Shown here: in pieces, positions 34,341 to 43,825 of the stretch | Layout: every line of letters begins with the position of its first letter | Numbering within the stretch: position 1 is the stretch's first letter | Assembly (NCBI RefSeq): GCF_026342015.1 | Contig: NZ_JAPENL010000002.1 | Location: 1,617,001 to 1,681,000, forward strand | Reading direction: 5' to 3' | DNA length: 64,000 nucleotides | From: Micromonospora lupini | GTDB lineage: Bacteria; Actinomycetota; Actinomycetes; Mycobacteriales; Micromonosporaceae | Notes under the pieces: model-generated | What the model was told of the DNA's origin: nothing | Seen by the model: the letters and a program-made list of their open reading frames with translations, nothing else | Databases searched by the model: none | Position numbers and translations under genes: made by a program

Positions 34341-35543
34341 TCAGGCGGGTTTGGGGCCGATCACCTCGGGGTTGCGGGCGCCCAGGAAGAAGATTCCGCG
34401 GTAGCCGGGGGTCTCGAACTTGCCGCTCGGGTTGCGGCGCAGGGTGGAATTCTCGATCTTCATCGTGCCGGTGCGGTTGTTGCTGACGAAGAAGATCGCG
34501 CCGCCGCCCTCGTTGGCCTTGTTGTTCTCGATGACGGTGCCGGCGATCCGTACGGTGAACTCGTTGCCGTCGCAGTAGATCGCGCCGCCGCTGCCGCCGC
34601 CGGGCGTGCCGGACTTTGCCGGGTTGGCGCCGCTGCCGATCGCCTCGTTGTTCTTCAGCAGGCTGTTGAGCACCACCCACGACACGCCGATGCTGCTCAG
34701 CGCGCCGCCGTTGGAGCAGGAGCCGCCGTCGAAGGTGCTGCTCACGACGTACACCGGCTTGTTCTCGTACTGGCTGAGCACCCGGACGGCCGCGCCCCCC
34801 AGGTCGGGACCGGTCCGGTCGCAGCGGTTGCGGACGAAGCGCGAGTTGACCACCTTGAGCCGCCCGCCACGGACGAAGATCGCGCCTCCGCCGCCGCCCT
34901 CGGCCTTGTCGCCTGTGGAGTTGCCGTCGGCGAAGGTCAGGTTCTGCACGGTGAGCTGCGGGTGGTCCTGGTTCTGGCAGTGCGAGGTGGTCCAGCCCTG
35001 GGCCTCGTCACAGGTGTTCAGGTAGAGGATGCGGCGCTGCCCCTGGCCGCTCAGCGTCACCCTGCCGCCGCCGTCGAGCACCACCCTGGGCCCGTTGGCG
35101 TTGCGGACCTTCGCGGTGGCGGTCATCTTGATCGTCACCGGGGCCGGTCCACAGTTGAACGTGATGACGCCGCCGGCGGCCACGGCCTTCACCACGGCCG
35201 CCGAGGTGCAGCTCGCCGGGGTGCCGGTGCCGATGGTCCGGGTCGGCTTCGACGTTTCCACCGCGCGTGCCTCGGCCGGCACGGTGGCGTGGCCGTTCGG
35301 GTTGCCGGCCGCGAGCGCCTTGGCGGCCGGGGCGGTCGGCTTCGGGCTCGCGCTGGCCCCGGGGCCACCGAGACCGTCCCGGCCCGCCGCTGCGACACCC
35401 GGGTCACCAGTCGAGGGAGTGTCCGGCGTGGCCGACGGGCTGGCCTGCGAGCCGGCCGGCGTCGGATCGGTGGACCCGCACGCGGGCAGGGCCGCGGTGG
35501 CGACACCGAGGACGAGCAGGGCGGCAAGCGACGTCATGCGCAC
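34341..35543 (-). CDS. Right-handed beta-helix lipoprotein
   Basis: Predicted surface lipoprotein of 400 residues: lipobox LPAC near residue 21, a Pro/Ser/Ala-rich spacer to about residue 110, then a parallel beta-helix rich in Asn and Gly ladders (LTVQNLTFADGN, GGGGGAIFVRGGRLKVVNSRF, GGGSGGAIYCDGN, NEGGGAIFFVSNNRTG). The GGGAIF repeats resemble those of polymorphic outer-membrane (Chlamydia Pmp-like) and pectate-lyase-type helices. No catalytic residues can be placed. Cysteines at CTSAA, FNCGP, NTCDEA and GGSCSN may form disulfides. Enzyme or adhesin is open. Confidence 0.75.
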   Translation of the reverse strand: MRMTSLAALLVLGVATAALPACGSTDPTPAGSQASPSATPDTPSTGDPGVAAAGRDGLGGPGASASPKPTAPAAKALAAGNPNGHATVPAEARAVETSKPTRTIGTGTPASCTSAAVVKAVAAGGVITFNCGPAPVTIKMTATAKVRNANGPRVVLDGGGRVTLSGQGQRRILYLNTCDEAQGWTTSHCQNQDHPQLTVQNLTFADGNSTGDKAEGGGGGAIFVRGGRLKVVNSRFVRNRCDRTGPDLGGAAVRVLSQYENKPVYVVSSTFDGGSCSNGGALSSIGVSWVVLNSLLKNNEAIGSGANPAKSGTPGGGSGGAIYCDGNEFTVRIAGTVIENNKANEGGGAIFFVSNNRTGTMKIENSTLRRNPSGKFETPGYRGIFFLGARNPEVIGPKPA

Positions 35544-35640
35544 CGGGTCATGCTAGGAGCCCCGACGGCGTCCCGACGAATCCGCCGTGCCGGCTTAATG
35601 CGCTGCTAAGCCACGCCGGGCATCGGGGCCGCCGGGGCAC

Positions 35641-36390
35641 TCACGCGTGGGAGAGCGCGAAGGCAGTCAGGAAGCCGGCGACCGTGATGAGGCCGACAAG
35701 CAGGTGGGCGTTCTCGAACGCCTCCGGCACCATCGTGTCGGTGATCATGGCGAGGATCGCGCCGGCGGCAAGCGCGGTGATGGCGGCCAGCACCTCCGGG
35801 GGCGCGCCGCCCAGCAGGGTGTTGCCGAGCAGCGCGGCCACGCCGCTGATCAGCGCGATGCCGGTCCACAGCAGGAAGACGTACCGCCGGGTACGGCCGG
35901 CCTGGCGCATGCCGGCCGCGCTGGACAGCCCCTCCGGGACGTTGCTGAGGAACACCGCCACCACTGTGACCAGGCTGACCGCGCCGCCGCTGAGCAGGCT
36001 GGCGCCGATCACGACCGATTCCGGTACGCCGTCCAGCAGCGCCCCGACCGCGATCGCCGAGCCGGAGCCGGGCTGCTCGTCCTCGGAGGGCTGCTGGTCG
36101 CCGGAGCGCTTCCGGTGCCGCGCGCCGTGGCGGGCGAGGCCCACGTTGGCCAGGGTGTAGACGACCGCGCCACCGGCCGCGCCGAGCACTGTTGGCAGCA
36201 TCCCGCCCTGCTCGTGCGCGACCTCGATCAGCTCGTACGAGACGGCGGAGAGCAGCACCCCCGCGCCGAACGCCATGACCGACGCGGTGATCCGCTGCGG
36301 TACCCGGGCGAAGAAGCCGACCGCCGCCCCGATCAGCAGGGCCGACCCGGCCAACAGTCCCCATCCACCCGCCTGCAACCACTCCGGCAT
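35641..36390 (-). CDS. ZIP-family divalent metal transporter
   Basis: 249-residue inner-membrane protein with about eight helices. The helix IV/V metal-binding signature is present: GALLDGVPESVVIGASL (helix IV, D and E) and VAVFLSNVPEGLSSAAGM (helix V, N and E). The cytosolic loop RHGARHRKRSGDQQPSEDEQ is His/acid-rich, as in ZIP proteins. Zinc or another divalent metal is the likely substrate. It lies between the beta-helix gene and the Eis gene, all on the minus strand but with gaps that do not suggest an operon. Confidence 0.88.
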   Translation of the reverse strand: MPEWLQAGGWGLLAGSALLIGAAVGFFARVPQRITASVMAFGAGVLLSAVSYELIEVAHEQGGMLPTVLGAAGGAVVYTLANVGLARHGARHRKRSGDQQPSEDEQPGSGSAIAVGALLDGVPESVVIGASLLSGGAVSLVTVVAVFLSNVPEGLSSAAGMRQAGRTRRYVFLLWTGIALISGVAALLGNTLLGGAPPEVLAAITALAAGAILAMITDTMVPEAFENAHLLVGLITVAGFLTAFALSHA

Positions 36391-36432
36391 TCCGCGGACC
36401 GTACCCGCTGCGCCCGGGCCGGCAAACCGCCC

Positions 36433-37623
36433 TCAGAAATCGGCGAAGAGGTACGGCACCCGGCGCGGGAAGAGGCCGCGCAGTTCGGCAGCGGCATCCG
36501 CCGGCACGTCGCCGAGCCCACGCAACGGCAGCTCGGCCGGGTCCAGCACCCCGTACGCCAGGGCGGACAGCCCGGCCGCGGTAAGCGTGGCCGTCGGCGC
36601 CCGGCCGCTGTCGCCCGCGACGAGTTCCAACGCGCCTGTCGTACCGTCCAGCAGGTGCGTTCCGGTCAGCCACCGGTCCCCGGTCAGTTCGACCCGGACC
36701 CGGCCCGGCCCGGCGGGCAGCCCGTGCAGCGCGTCCAGCGACAGCAGCCGGGCCATCGGGGCGGACGAGCCCGGCCGGCCCGCCCGCGCCTCGACGTGCA
36801 CGTCCAGGTCGGTCAGCCACAGCTCCGGCAACTCGTCGGGCGGGACCTGGACGGTGACGCGCTCGACCTGGTCGACGTGCCGGGCGAGGAACTGGAGCAG
36901 CAGCGTACGGGCGAGGGGATCGGCGACCAGCAGTTCGTTGCCGATCAGGGTGCCGCCGTGGTCGTCGATCCGGTACGTGAGAGCGCCGGTGACCTCGCCG
37001 GCCACCCGTGCGGTGACCAGCCAGTGCTCGTCCCGGTCACGCAGGCCGGCCGCCCGGTAGTCCGGGAACACCGAGAAGCCGTGCCGGGTGTGGAGACACC
37101 GTTCGGTGAACGCCCGCCACGCGGGATAACCGGCGGCGATCCGCTCCCAACCCACCTCGCCGGGCAGCTCGGCGCGTACGAGCGACCCCAGGTCGGCCGG
37201 GGAGAAGGCGACCGTACGCGGCTTGGGCAGCCCGACGTAGCCGAACCGGGCGTAGAAGCTGGGTCGGAACGGGTAGAGCGCGCTGAGCACGTGCCCCTCG
37301 TCGCGCATCTCGTCGAGGAGCTGGTGCAGCAACGTGCGGACGTGCCCCTGCCGGCGGGCCAGCGGGTGGGTGGCCACCCCTGCGACACCGGCCATCGGCA
37401 GCACCGCGCCGCGCAGGTTCTGCCGCATGCCGATGGCCGAGACGGCCGCCAGGGTGGTGCCGTCCTCCTCGACGACAAGCGTCCGGTTGCCCTGGTTGTA
37501 GGGCAGGTAGTCGCGGAACTCCTCGACCCGGGCGGCCCCGAGCGGCGATGCCTCGAAGGCGTACGCGGCCAGCGGGAAACTCGTGGTGAGACGTTCGTCG
37601 GCGGTCACCCGTCGGATGGTCAT
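36433..37623 (-). CDS. Eis-like GNAT acetyltransferase
   Basis: 396-residue protein with the Eis architecture: N-terminal GNAT with acetyl-CoA loop VATHPLARRQGHVRTLLHQLL, the Tyr-containing FYARFGYVGLPK, a second GNAT-like domain, and a C-terminal SCP-like domain ending at FADF. In Mycobacterium Eis the terminal carboxylate takes part in catalysis; the matching free C-terminus here supports the assignment. Eis proteins acetylate aminoglycosides at several positions and other amines. Whether this one confers resistance cannot be told. It runs alone, downstream of the PP2C gene. Confidence 0.88.
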   Translation of the reverse strand: MTIRRVTADERLTTSFPLAAYAFEASPLGAARVEEFRDYLPYNQGNRTLVVEEDGTTLAAVSAIGMRQNLRGAVLPMAGVAGVATHPLARRQGHVRTLLHQLLDEMRDEGHVLSALYPFRPSFYARFGYVGLPKPRTVAFSPADLGSLVRAELPGEVGWERIAAGYPAWRAFTERCLHTRHGFSVFPDYRAAGLRDRDEHWLVTARVAGEVTGALTYRIDDHGGTLIGNELLVADPLARTLLLQFLARHVDQVERVTVQVPPDELPELWLTDLDVHVEARAGRPGSSAPMARLLSLDALHGLPAGPGRVRVELTGDRWLTGTHLLDGTTGALELVAGDSGRAPTATLTAAGLSALAYGVLDPAELPLRGLGDVPADAAAELRGLFPRRVPYLFADF

Positions 37624-37723
37624 CCGCCCATCTCAACCCGCCGCGCAGGTCCCAGCAACCGGATTGGCCCGATCCGTGGGTGTCGCGCCCCGGCCCCGCG
37701 GACCGCCGAGCAGGCCGTGCGGG

Positions 37724-38443
37724 TCAGCGGGTCGTGACGTCGGAGACGACGACAGTGACGTTGTCCGGCGCGCCGGCGTGGTGGGCGAGCTTCACCAACT
37801 GCTCGCCACACTGCTGACGGTCGGCGTACATGCCCAGCGCCGCCGCGATCGCGTCGTCCTCGACGTAGTCGGAGAGCCCGTCGCTGCACAGCAGCAGCCG
37901 GTCGCCGGGGACCACTGTGAGCACGCCGACGGCCGGTGGGGTGTCGGCGCCCTGCACGGCCCGCGTCACCAGGGACCGCTGCGGGTGGTGCCGGGCCTGC
38001 TCGGGGGAGAGCGTGCCCTGGTCGACGAGCGCCTGGACGAACGTGTCGTCCCGGGTGAGCTGGGTCAGCTCCCCGTCGCGCAGCAGGTAGCAGCGGGAGT
38101 CGCCGACCTGGGCCAGCACCAGCGTCTCCCCGGCCAGCAGCGCGGCGGTGAGCGTGGTGCCCATCCCCTCGCGGGCCGGGTCGACGGTGATCGCGGCGTG
38201 GATGCGCTGGTTGGCGGTGCTGACCACGGCACGGAGCGCGTCGGCGGCCCCGTCCGGGTCGGTGGGCGGGGCCAGCTCGTCCAGGATCCGGATCACGATC
38301 TCGCTCGCCACCTCGCCCGCGGGCAGCCCGCCCATGCCGTCGGCGACGGCGATCAGGCGGTCACCGGCGAGGGCGGAGTCCTCGTTGTTGGTGCGAACCA
38401 GGCCGATGTCGTTGAGGATGACCGAGCGGAGGATCAGCGTCAT
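37724..38443 (-). CDS. PP2C-type serine/threonine phosphatase
   Basis: 239-residue PPM phosphatase. Metal-binding motifs: TNNEDS, VADGMGG, GTTLTAALLAG, VGDSRCYL, LCSDGLSDYV and the C-terminal APDNVTVVV. It matches the PstP-type catalytic domain but lacks the transmembrane segment, so it is soluble. Substrates would be phospho-Ser/Thr proteins. It is divergent from the LuxR-type gene across 62 bp containing an inverted repeat, so the two may share regulation. Confidence 0.92.
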   Translation of the reverse strand: MTLILRSVILNDIGLVRTNNEDSALAGDRLIAVADGMGGLPAGEVASEIVIRILDELAPPTDPDGAADALRAVVSTANQRIHAAITVDPAREGMGTTLTAALLAGETLVLAQVGDSRCYLLRDGELTQLTRDDTFVQALVDQGTLSPEQARHHPQRSLVTRAVQGADTPPAVGVLTVVPGDRLLLCSDGLSDYVEDDAIAAALGMYADRQQCGEQLVKLAHHAGAPDNVTVVVSDVTTR

Positions 38444-38478
38444 GGTGCCAGCTTGCCAAGAACACCCTGCCTCCGTCT

Positions 38479-38496
38479 CTACGCACTACTGCGTAG
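38479..38496. promoter_or_regulatory. Candidate operator between PP2C and LuxR genes
   Basis: Inverted repeat CTACGCA-CTAC-TGCGTAG (7-bp arms) centred in the 62-bp divergent spacer, 9 bases before the LuxR start codon. It could be the site of the LuxR protein itself. Confidence 0.5.
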
Positions 38497-38505
38497 GGTT
38501 GAGAA

Positions 38506-39570
38506 ATGATGCCGGTGTCCATGGTCGGACGCGCCGGCGAGCTCGCCGAGCTCGACCGGGCGTGGTCCGCCGTGGCGGCCGTACGCCGCTCGGCGCCCGC
38601 CGTCGCGGTGGTCACCGGTGCGGCGGGAGTGGGCAAGAGTCTGCTGGTCGCGGCCGCTGTGGACGCCCTCACGCCGCGTCCCGAGCTGGTCCTCTCCGGC
38701 GCGGCCCGGGTGCACGGCCCAGCCCCGTACGACTGGCTGGCGGCGGTGCTCACCGGTCGGGACACCAGCCGACTCGGTCTCCCGTCGGACGCGCTGGCCT
38801 GGTTGGCCCAGCAGCCCACCGCGCCCCGCGAGCGGTACGCGCCGGGCACCCTGCTCCGCCTCGCCGTGCGGACCGTCCAGCTGCTCGTCGGCGCCGGCCC
38901 GGCGGTGCTTGTCGTGGACGACCTGCACGCCCTCGACCCGGCCAGCGTCAACCTGGTCGGAGAGCTGGCCACCGTCGCCGACCTGCCGGCTCTGCTCGTG
39001 GTGGCGAGCCGACCGCCGGCCGACTCGGTGGCGCCGGACCTCACCCGTCGCGCGCTGGCCCGCCTCAGCGGCGTCCGCGGCGCCGTCCGTCAACACCTCG
39101 GCCCGCTGCGCCCGGCCGAGGTCGCCGAGGTGCTGACCCAGGTGTACGCGGGCAGCACCCCGTCCGGCCGGCTGGTGACCTCCCTCTGGCGGTGCACCGG
39201 CGGCAACCCGTACGCGCTCACCGAACTGCTTGCCGCACACGCGGGGGAGGGGCCGGAGGCGTTGCTGCGGCGGCTGCCCGGCCCGCGTCAACCGCGTCAG
39301 CCGACCGCGGCGCCCGCTCCGGCGTCGGTGGCCGATCCGATCGTCGACGTGCCGCTTGACCCCGAGTTGACCGCCCGCGAGGTCGAGGTGCTGGGCTGCC
39401 TGGTCGCCGGGATGTCCAACAAGCAGGTGGCGAAGGCACTGGGCATCTCGGTGCGTACGGTCACTGTGCACGTGTCGAACCTGCTGCGCAAGACCGGCTC
39501 GGTGTCGCGTACCGAGGTGGCGCTCTGGGCGGTCCGACACCGGCTGCCGGTGCCCGCTCCGGTGGACTGA
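38506..39570 (+). CDS. Short LuxR-type regulator with AAA/NTPase domain
   Basis: 354-residue regulator with the ends of a LAL-type protein and little between. N-terminal P-loop NTPase: Walker A VVTGAAGVGKSLLVAAAV, Walker B VLVVDDLHALDPA. C-terminal LuxR helix-turn-helix: LTAREVEVLGCLVAGMSNKQ and VAKALGISVRTVTVHVSNLL. Typical LAL regulators are about 900 residues with a long TPR-like sensor, which is absent here, replaced by a Pro/Ala-rich linker (PRQPRQPTAAPAP). The frame is uninterrupted, so it is a compact form rather than a fragment. The effector is unknown. Confidence 0.87.
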   Translation: MMPVSMVGRAGELAELDRAWSAVAAVRRSAPAVAVVTGAAGVGKSLLVAAAVDALTPRPELVLSGAARVHGPAPYDWLAAVLTGRDTSRLGLPSDALAWLAQQPTAPRERYAPGTLLRLAVRTVQLLVGAGPAVLVVDDLHALDPASVNLVGELATVADLPALLVVASRPPADSVAPDLTRRALARLSGVRGAVRQHLGPLRPAEVAEVLTQVYAGSTPSGRLVTSLWRCTGGNPYALTELLAAHAGEGPEALLRRLPGPRQPRQPTAAPAPASVADPIVDVPLDPELTAREVEVLGCLVAGMSNKQVAKALGISVRTVTVHVSNLLRKTGSVSRTEVALWAVRHRLPVPAPVD

Positions 39571-39577
39571 GGCGGGC

Positions 39578-40138
39578 TCAGCCGCGCGGGTAGCGCAACA
39601 GCAGGGTCGCGGCGACCTCGTCGTCGCCCACCGCCGCGTAGCTGTGCGGCACGTCGGAGGTCCAGCGGAGGTGACCGCCGGCCGGGGCGGTCAGCGGCGC
39701 GTCGGCCGGGCCGGCCCGCAGCACGCCGCCGAAGACGGTGATGTGTTCGGTGACACCCGGTTGATGGGCGGGGGAGATCTGCACGATGCCGGGCGCGACG
39801 TGCATCCGGTACAGCTCGTAGGTCGCGTCGGTGTCGTCGAACACCTCCAGCAGGGTGGCGGTGACCGCGGTGCCGTGCACGGTGGGCTCGGCCGTCGGTT
39901 CGGCAAGCAGTGCGGTGAACGGCACGCCGAGCTGCGCGGTGACCGCCCAGAGCGTCTCCAGGGTGGGGTTGCGGGTGCCGTTCTCCAGGCCGGAGAGGGT
40001 GGCCTTTCCGACGCCGGCGAGCCGCGCCAGCGTGGACAACGAGATGCCCCGCTCCTCCCGCAGGGCACGGACCCGCCGGCCGACGACGGCGGGATCCACG
40101 TCGAGGCCCGGACGGCGGGCTGGTGGTGGGTGCGGCAC
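39578..40138 (-). CDS. XRE-family regulator with cupin sensor domain
   Basis: 186-residue regulator: helix-turn-helix at about 20-75 (LREERGISLSTLARLAGVGK, ATLSGLENGTRNPTLETL) and a C-terminal cupin (YRMHVAPGIVQISPAHQPGV then TEHITVFGGVL, DVPHSYAA). Such proteins usually repress a neighbouring transporter and respond to its substrate in the cupin. The divergent BenE gene and a palindrome between them fit that picture. It ends 7 bp from the convergent LuxR-type gene. Confidence 0.9.
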   Translation of the reverse strand: MPHPPPARRPGLDVDPAVVGRRVRALREERGISLSTLARLAGVGKATLSGLENGTRNPTLETLWAVTAQLGVPFTALLAEPTAEPTVHGTAVTATLLEVFDDTDATYELYRMHVAPGIVQISPAHQPGVTEHITVFGGVLRAGPADAPLTAPAGGHLRWTSDVPHSYAAVGDDEVAATLLLRYPRG

Positions 40139-40161
40139 CCGGCTATCGTGCTACATGTGGT

Positions 40162-40179
40162 CGTTCCGTAAACGGAACG
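40162..40179. promoter_or_regulatory. Candidate XRE operator controlling xre and benE
   Basis: Perfect palindrome CGTTCCGTAAACGGAACG (8-bp arms, AA centre) in the 57-bp spacer between the divergent regulator and the BenE permease. The permease ribosome site GAGGAGG follows 5 bases later. It is the obvious binding site for the XRE-cupin protein and could shut both promoters. Confidence 0.7.
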
Positions 40180-40195
40180 CTTTGAGGAGGTCGGG

Positions 40196-41451
<1,256 letters not shown>

Positions 41452-41473
<22 letters not shown>

Positions 41474-42021
41474 CGCTGTTCGCTCTCCGCGACCCGGGCC
41501 AGCACCACGGCGTCCGCCCGACGATTCGGGAAGGCCAGGAAGCTCCTCAACACGCCCTCCTCGACGAAGTCGGCCGCCGCGAGTACCCGCCGGGACGCCA
41601 GGTTGTCCGGCTCGACCCACGCCTCCACCCGGGCTAGGCCGGCGGTCTCCAGCGCCCACTCCGTGAGCAGCCGCGCCGCCCTGCTGGCCAAGCCCCGTCC
41701 CCGTCCGATTGGGGTCAGCCAGTAGCCAAGACCGGCCACACCCGACTGGGGCCGCAGCAGCAAGGTGACCGAACCGACTGCGACGTCGGTGTCCGCGTCG
41801 ACGATCGCCAGCGAGAGGCCGGCACCGTCGGTGGTCCGACTCCACTGCCGGCGTACGAACGCACGGCCGGCCTCCTCGGTGAACCGAACCGGCACGGTGG
41901 TGGCTTCGGTGATCCGCCGATCCGCCGCAGCCTGCCGAACGCTGTCGAGGTCAGCCATCCCCCACGGCCGGAGCCGGACAACGGCGTCGGTCAGTTCCGG
42001 CTGCGGTGGCACCAGGGACAC
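41452..42021 (-). CDS. GNAT acetyltransferase, RimJ/RimL-like
   Basis: 189-residue single-domain GNAT enzyme. The acetyl-CoA-binding loop is TPIGRGRGLASRAARLLTEW; AWVEPDNLASRRVLAAADF is the family's downstream block. N-terminal TDAVVRLRPWGMADLDSVRQ resembles RimJ/RimL and relatives that modify N-termini or small amines. The gene overlaps the 3' end of BenE by 7 bp on the opposite strand. The substrate is unknown. Confidence 0.87.
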
Positions 42022-42065
42022 CCCGCGACGGTACGCGTCTCTCGTCTGGGCGCGTCCACCCGCAT

Positions 42066-42141
42066 TGATCCACTCGCCTTCAAGGAAGGCGGGGGCCCGG
42101 TCCGCTGGGATACCGCGGCTTCCTTGAACCCGAGTCGATCA
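42066..42141. repeat. Long inverted repeat, GATCGACTCG family, copy 2
   Basis: 23-bp arms (42066-42088 and 42119-42141) with 3 mismatches; right arm in reverse reads TGATCGACTCGGGTTC then AAGGAAG. It resembles 33017-33089 in tip and inner sequence. It sits between two co-directional minus-strand genes. Confidence 0.75.
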
Positions 42142-42161
42142 GGGCGACGGGACCGACGGGG

Positions 42162-42533
42162 CTACTCCTCGGGCGGCAGGTCGGCCACGCCCACGGCCAG
42201 GAGGACCCGGCCGTCGGCCACCGACCCGATTCGGTCGGCCGGTACGTAGACCGCGCCGGTGGGGGTCAGCTCGGTGGACACCTTCAGGTAGCCGGTGTGC
42301 AGCAGCCGCGCCGCCAGGTCGGCTGGCACGTCCGGCTCCTCGACCGCCGTCGCCTCGATCAACTCGTCCAGGCTGCTGCCCGGGTCGGCGCTCGGTGTCT
42401 GCACGGTCACCGCGTTGGGGTCGCCCCGCTGGACGAGGTCCACGGTCCCGACCGTGGTGCCGGCTGAGTCGATCACCGGCATCCCGGTGGTGATCCGCGA
42501 GATGGTCGCCTGCTGCTCGTCCTGCTGGTCCAT
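42162..42533 (-). CDS. PRC-barrel/DUF2171-like small protein
   Basis: 123-residue acidic soluble protein. ITTGMPVIDSAGTTVGTVDLVQRGDPN has the pattern of the DUF2171/PRC-barrel family (GM-V-DS-G--VG-V), and YLKVSTELTPTGAVYVPADRIGSV supplies the other strand pair. Such proteins are widespread in actinobacteria and without assigned function. It runs towards the GNAT gene with a long inverted repeat between them. Upstream lies a 400-bp low-complexity tract. Confidence 0.7.
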   Translation of the reverse strand: MDQQDEQQATISRITTGMPVIDSAGTTVGTVDLVQRGDPNAVTVQTPSADPGSSLDELIEATAVEEPDVPADLAARLLHTGYLKVSTELTPTGAVYVPADRIGSVADGRVLLAVGVADLPPEE

Positions 42534-42576
42534 CCCTCAGCGGTTCCCGGGGCGGCACGCCACTAAACGCCGTCAG

Positions 42577-42975
42577 CGCCCCGCCGGAGGCCCGCCCCGC
42601 CCGCACGCCGGCCCGCCCGCCCGCACGCCGCCCGCCGCCAGTCGGCCGGCCTGCCCGCCGCCGCCAGCCCGCCAGCCAGCCCGCCGCCCGCCCGCCAGCC
42701 AGCCGGCCTGCCCGCCGCCGCCCGCCGCCCCACCAGCCCGCCAGCCAGCCCGCCGCCCGCCGCCCGCCCGCCAGCCGCCGCCCGCCCGCCAGCCGGCCCG
42801 CCCGCCGGCCCGCCCGCCGCCCGCCGCCGCCGGCCCGCCGGCCCGCCAGCCCGCCGCCCGCCGCCGCCCGCCAGCCCGCCAGCCAGCCGGCCCGCCGCCC
42901 GCCGCCGCCCCGCTCGCCAGCCCGCCGGTCAGCCGCCAGCCTGCCCGCTCAGCCCGCCGCCGGCCGGTCGGGCCG
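42577..42975. repeat. Low-complexity CCCGCC/CCAGC tract, about 400 bp
   Basis: The plus strand is built almost only from CCCGCC, GCCGCC, CCAGC and CCGGC blocks, with CCCGCCAGCCAGC recurring many times. There is strong C-over-G skew, hardly any A or T, and no gene that I accept. Plus-strand frames across it would give Pro/Ala/Arg-only protein. The minus strand is rich in GGCGGGC and could form non-B structures. It fills the gap between the DUF2171-like gene and the next small gene. Confidence 0.85.
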
Positions 42976-42980
42976 CCCGC

Positions 42981-43232
42981 TCAGTTGTTCGGGAGCGTCC
43001 AGCTGCCCGGTGGGCGCGGCGACAACTCCCGCCAGGTGTCCGTGCCGTCGAGCAGCGCCCGGACCGTCTCCTCGGCCTCGTCCGCACTGCCGTACTCGTA
43101 GAACCGGGAAATGCCCTCGGCGCCGCCGGCTCGCTGCTCGACATGCCACCGGTCGGCGTCCACCCGCAGGAAGACATCCCGTCGGGCGAGTCGCCCCCAT
43201 TTCCCGTTCCACCAGTGCTTCCGCTGCTCCAT
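42981..43232 (-). CDS. Small conserved-looking protein of unknown function behind an SOS-like box
   Basis: 83 residues, rich in aromatic and charged residues: MEQRKHWWNGKWGRLARRDV, VDADRWHVEQRAGG, RFYEYGSADEAEETVRALLD. The composition is that of a real soluble protein, unlike other frames here. I do not know a family; it resembles small actinobacterial proteins annotated only as hypothetical. A 16-bp LexA-like box lies 13 bases upstream of the ATG, so a role in the DNA-damage response is possible. The low-complexity tract starts directly after its stop. Confidence 0.65.
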   Translation of the reverse strand: MEQRKHWWNGKWGRLARRDVFLRVDADRWHVEQRAGGAEGISRFYEYGSADEAEETVRALLDGTDTWRELSPRPPGSWTLPNN

Positions 43233-43244
43233 GGCGGGACTCTA

Positions 43245-43260
43245 TCGAACACACGTACGA
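43245..43260 (-). promoter_or_regulatory. Candidate LexA (SOS) box, site 1
   Basis: TCGAAC-ACAC-GTACGA on the plus strand; the actinobacterial SOS consensus is TCGAAC-N4-GTTCGA, so one base differs. On the minus strand a TAGAGT -10-like hexamer follows directly, 12 bases or so before the 83-residue gene. Confidence 0.5.
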
Positions 43261-43267
43261 GAAAGTG

Positions 43268-43296
43268 CGGCCCCTGCGGGAATCCCGCAGGGGCCG
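43268..43296. terminator. Strong stem-loop after mscL
   Basis: Near-perfect palindrome: CGGCCCCTGCGGGA (43268-43281) and its complement (43283-43296) around one base. It stands 17 bases downstream of the mscL stop and just upstream of the SOS-like box of the next gene. Confidence 0.75.
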
Positions 43297-43313
43297 ATGT
43301 GCATCCGTTCGGG

Positions 43314-43787
43314 TCAGCGCTGCATCGGCGGGTCGGTGCGACGGCCCAGCACGTCGTCAAGCGCCCCGCGCTGCTGGCCGGGGGTGGTGTGGCCGGCGGA
43401 GACGAGCGCGTCCCGGATCTCGGTGAGCAGCTTGACCTCCTCGCTCGGCGCCGAGGGCGGCGGCTCCTCGCCCCGCTTGCGCCGCTCGGCCAGCCGGTTC
43501 ATCGGGTAGACGACCAGGAAGTAGAGCGCCATCGCGGTCAGCAGGAAGGTGATCACCGCGTTGACGAACGCCACCCAGTCGAACGGGATCTCTCGGAACG
43601 TGGGGACTGAGCCGGTGAGGCCGTTCTTGTTTCCGGTGATCAACACGATGATCACCCGGACTAGCGGTTCGAGAAACGACTTGGTGAGCTGGGTGACCAC
43701 GCCGGTGAACGCGGCGCCGATGACGACACCGACCGCCAGGTCGACGACGTTGCCGCGCATGATGAAATCTTTGAAGCCCTTGAGCAT
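43314..43787 (-). CDS. mscL: Large-conductance mechanosensitive channel
   Basis: 157-residue homopentameric channel that opens on membrane tension to release solutes during hypo-osmotic shock. The N-terminus MLKGFKDFIMRGNVVDLAVG is diagnostic; TM1 is AVGVVIGAAFTGVVTQLTKSF, TM2 NAVITFLLTAMALYFLVVYP. The C-terminal helix (SEEVKLLTEIRDALVS) is the family's cytoplasmic bundle, followed by a short extra tail. It is transcribed alone and has a strong terminator. Confidence 0.96.
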   Translation of the reverse strand: MLKGFKDFIMRGNVVDLAVGVVIGAAFTGVVTQLTKSFLEPLVRVIIVLITGNKNGLTGSVPTFREIPFDWVAFVNAVITFLLTAMALYFLVVYPMNRLAERRKRGEEPPPSAPSEEVKLLTEIRDALVSAGHTTPGQQRGALDDVLGRRTDPPMQR

Positions 43788-43825
43788 CCGTACTCCCGAG
43801 GTGTCCGTTTTCCGTCGCGGACAAC

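Noticed and set aside
42295..43101. Plus-strand frame through the CCCGCC tract coding for a Pro/Ala-rich protein
   Set aside because: It is antisense to the DUF2171-like gene, lacks a ribosome site, and the protein is only a translation of the minisatellite.
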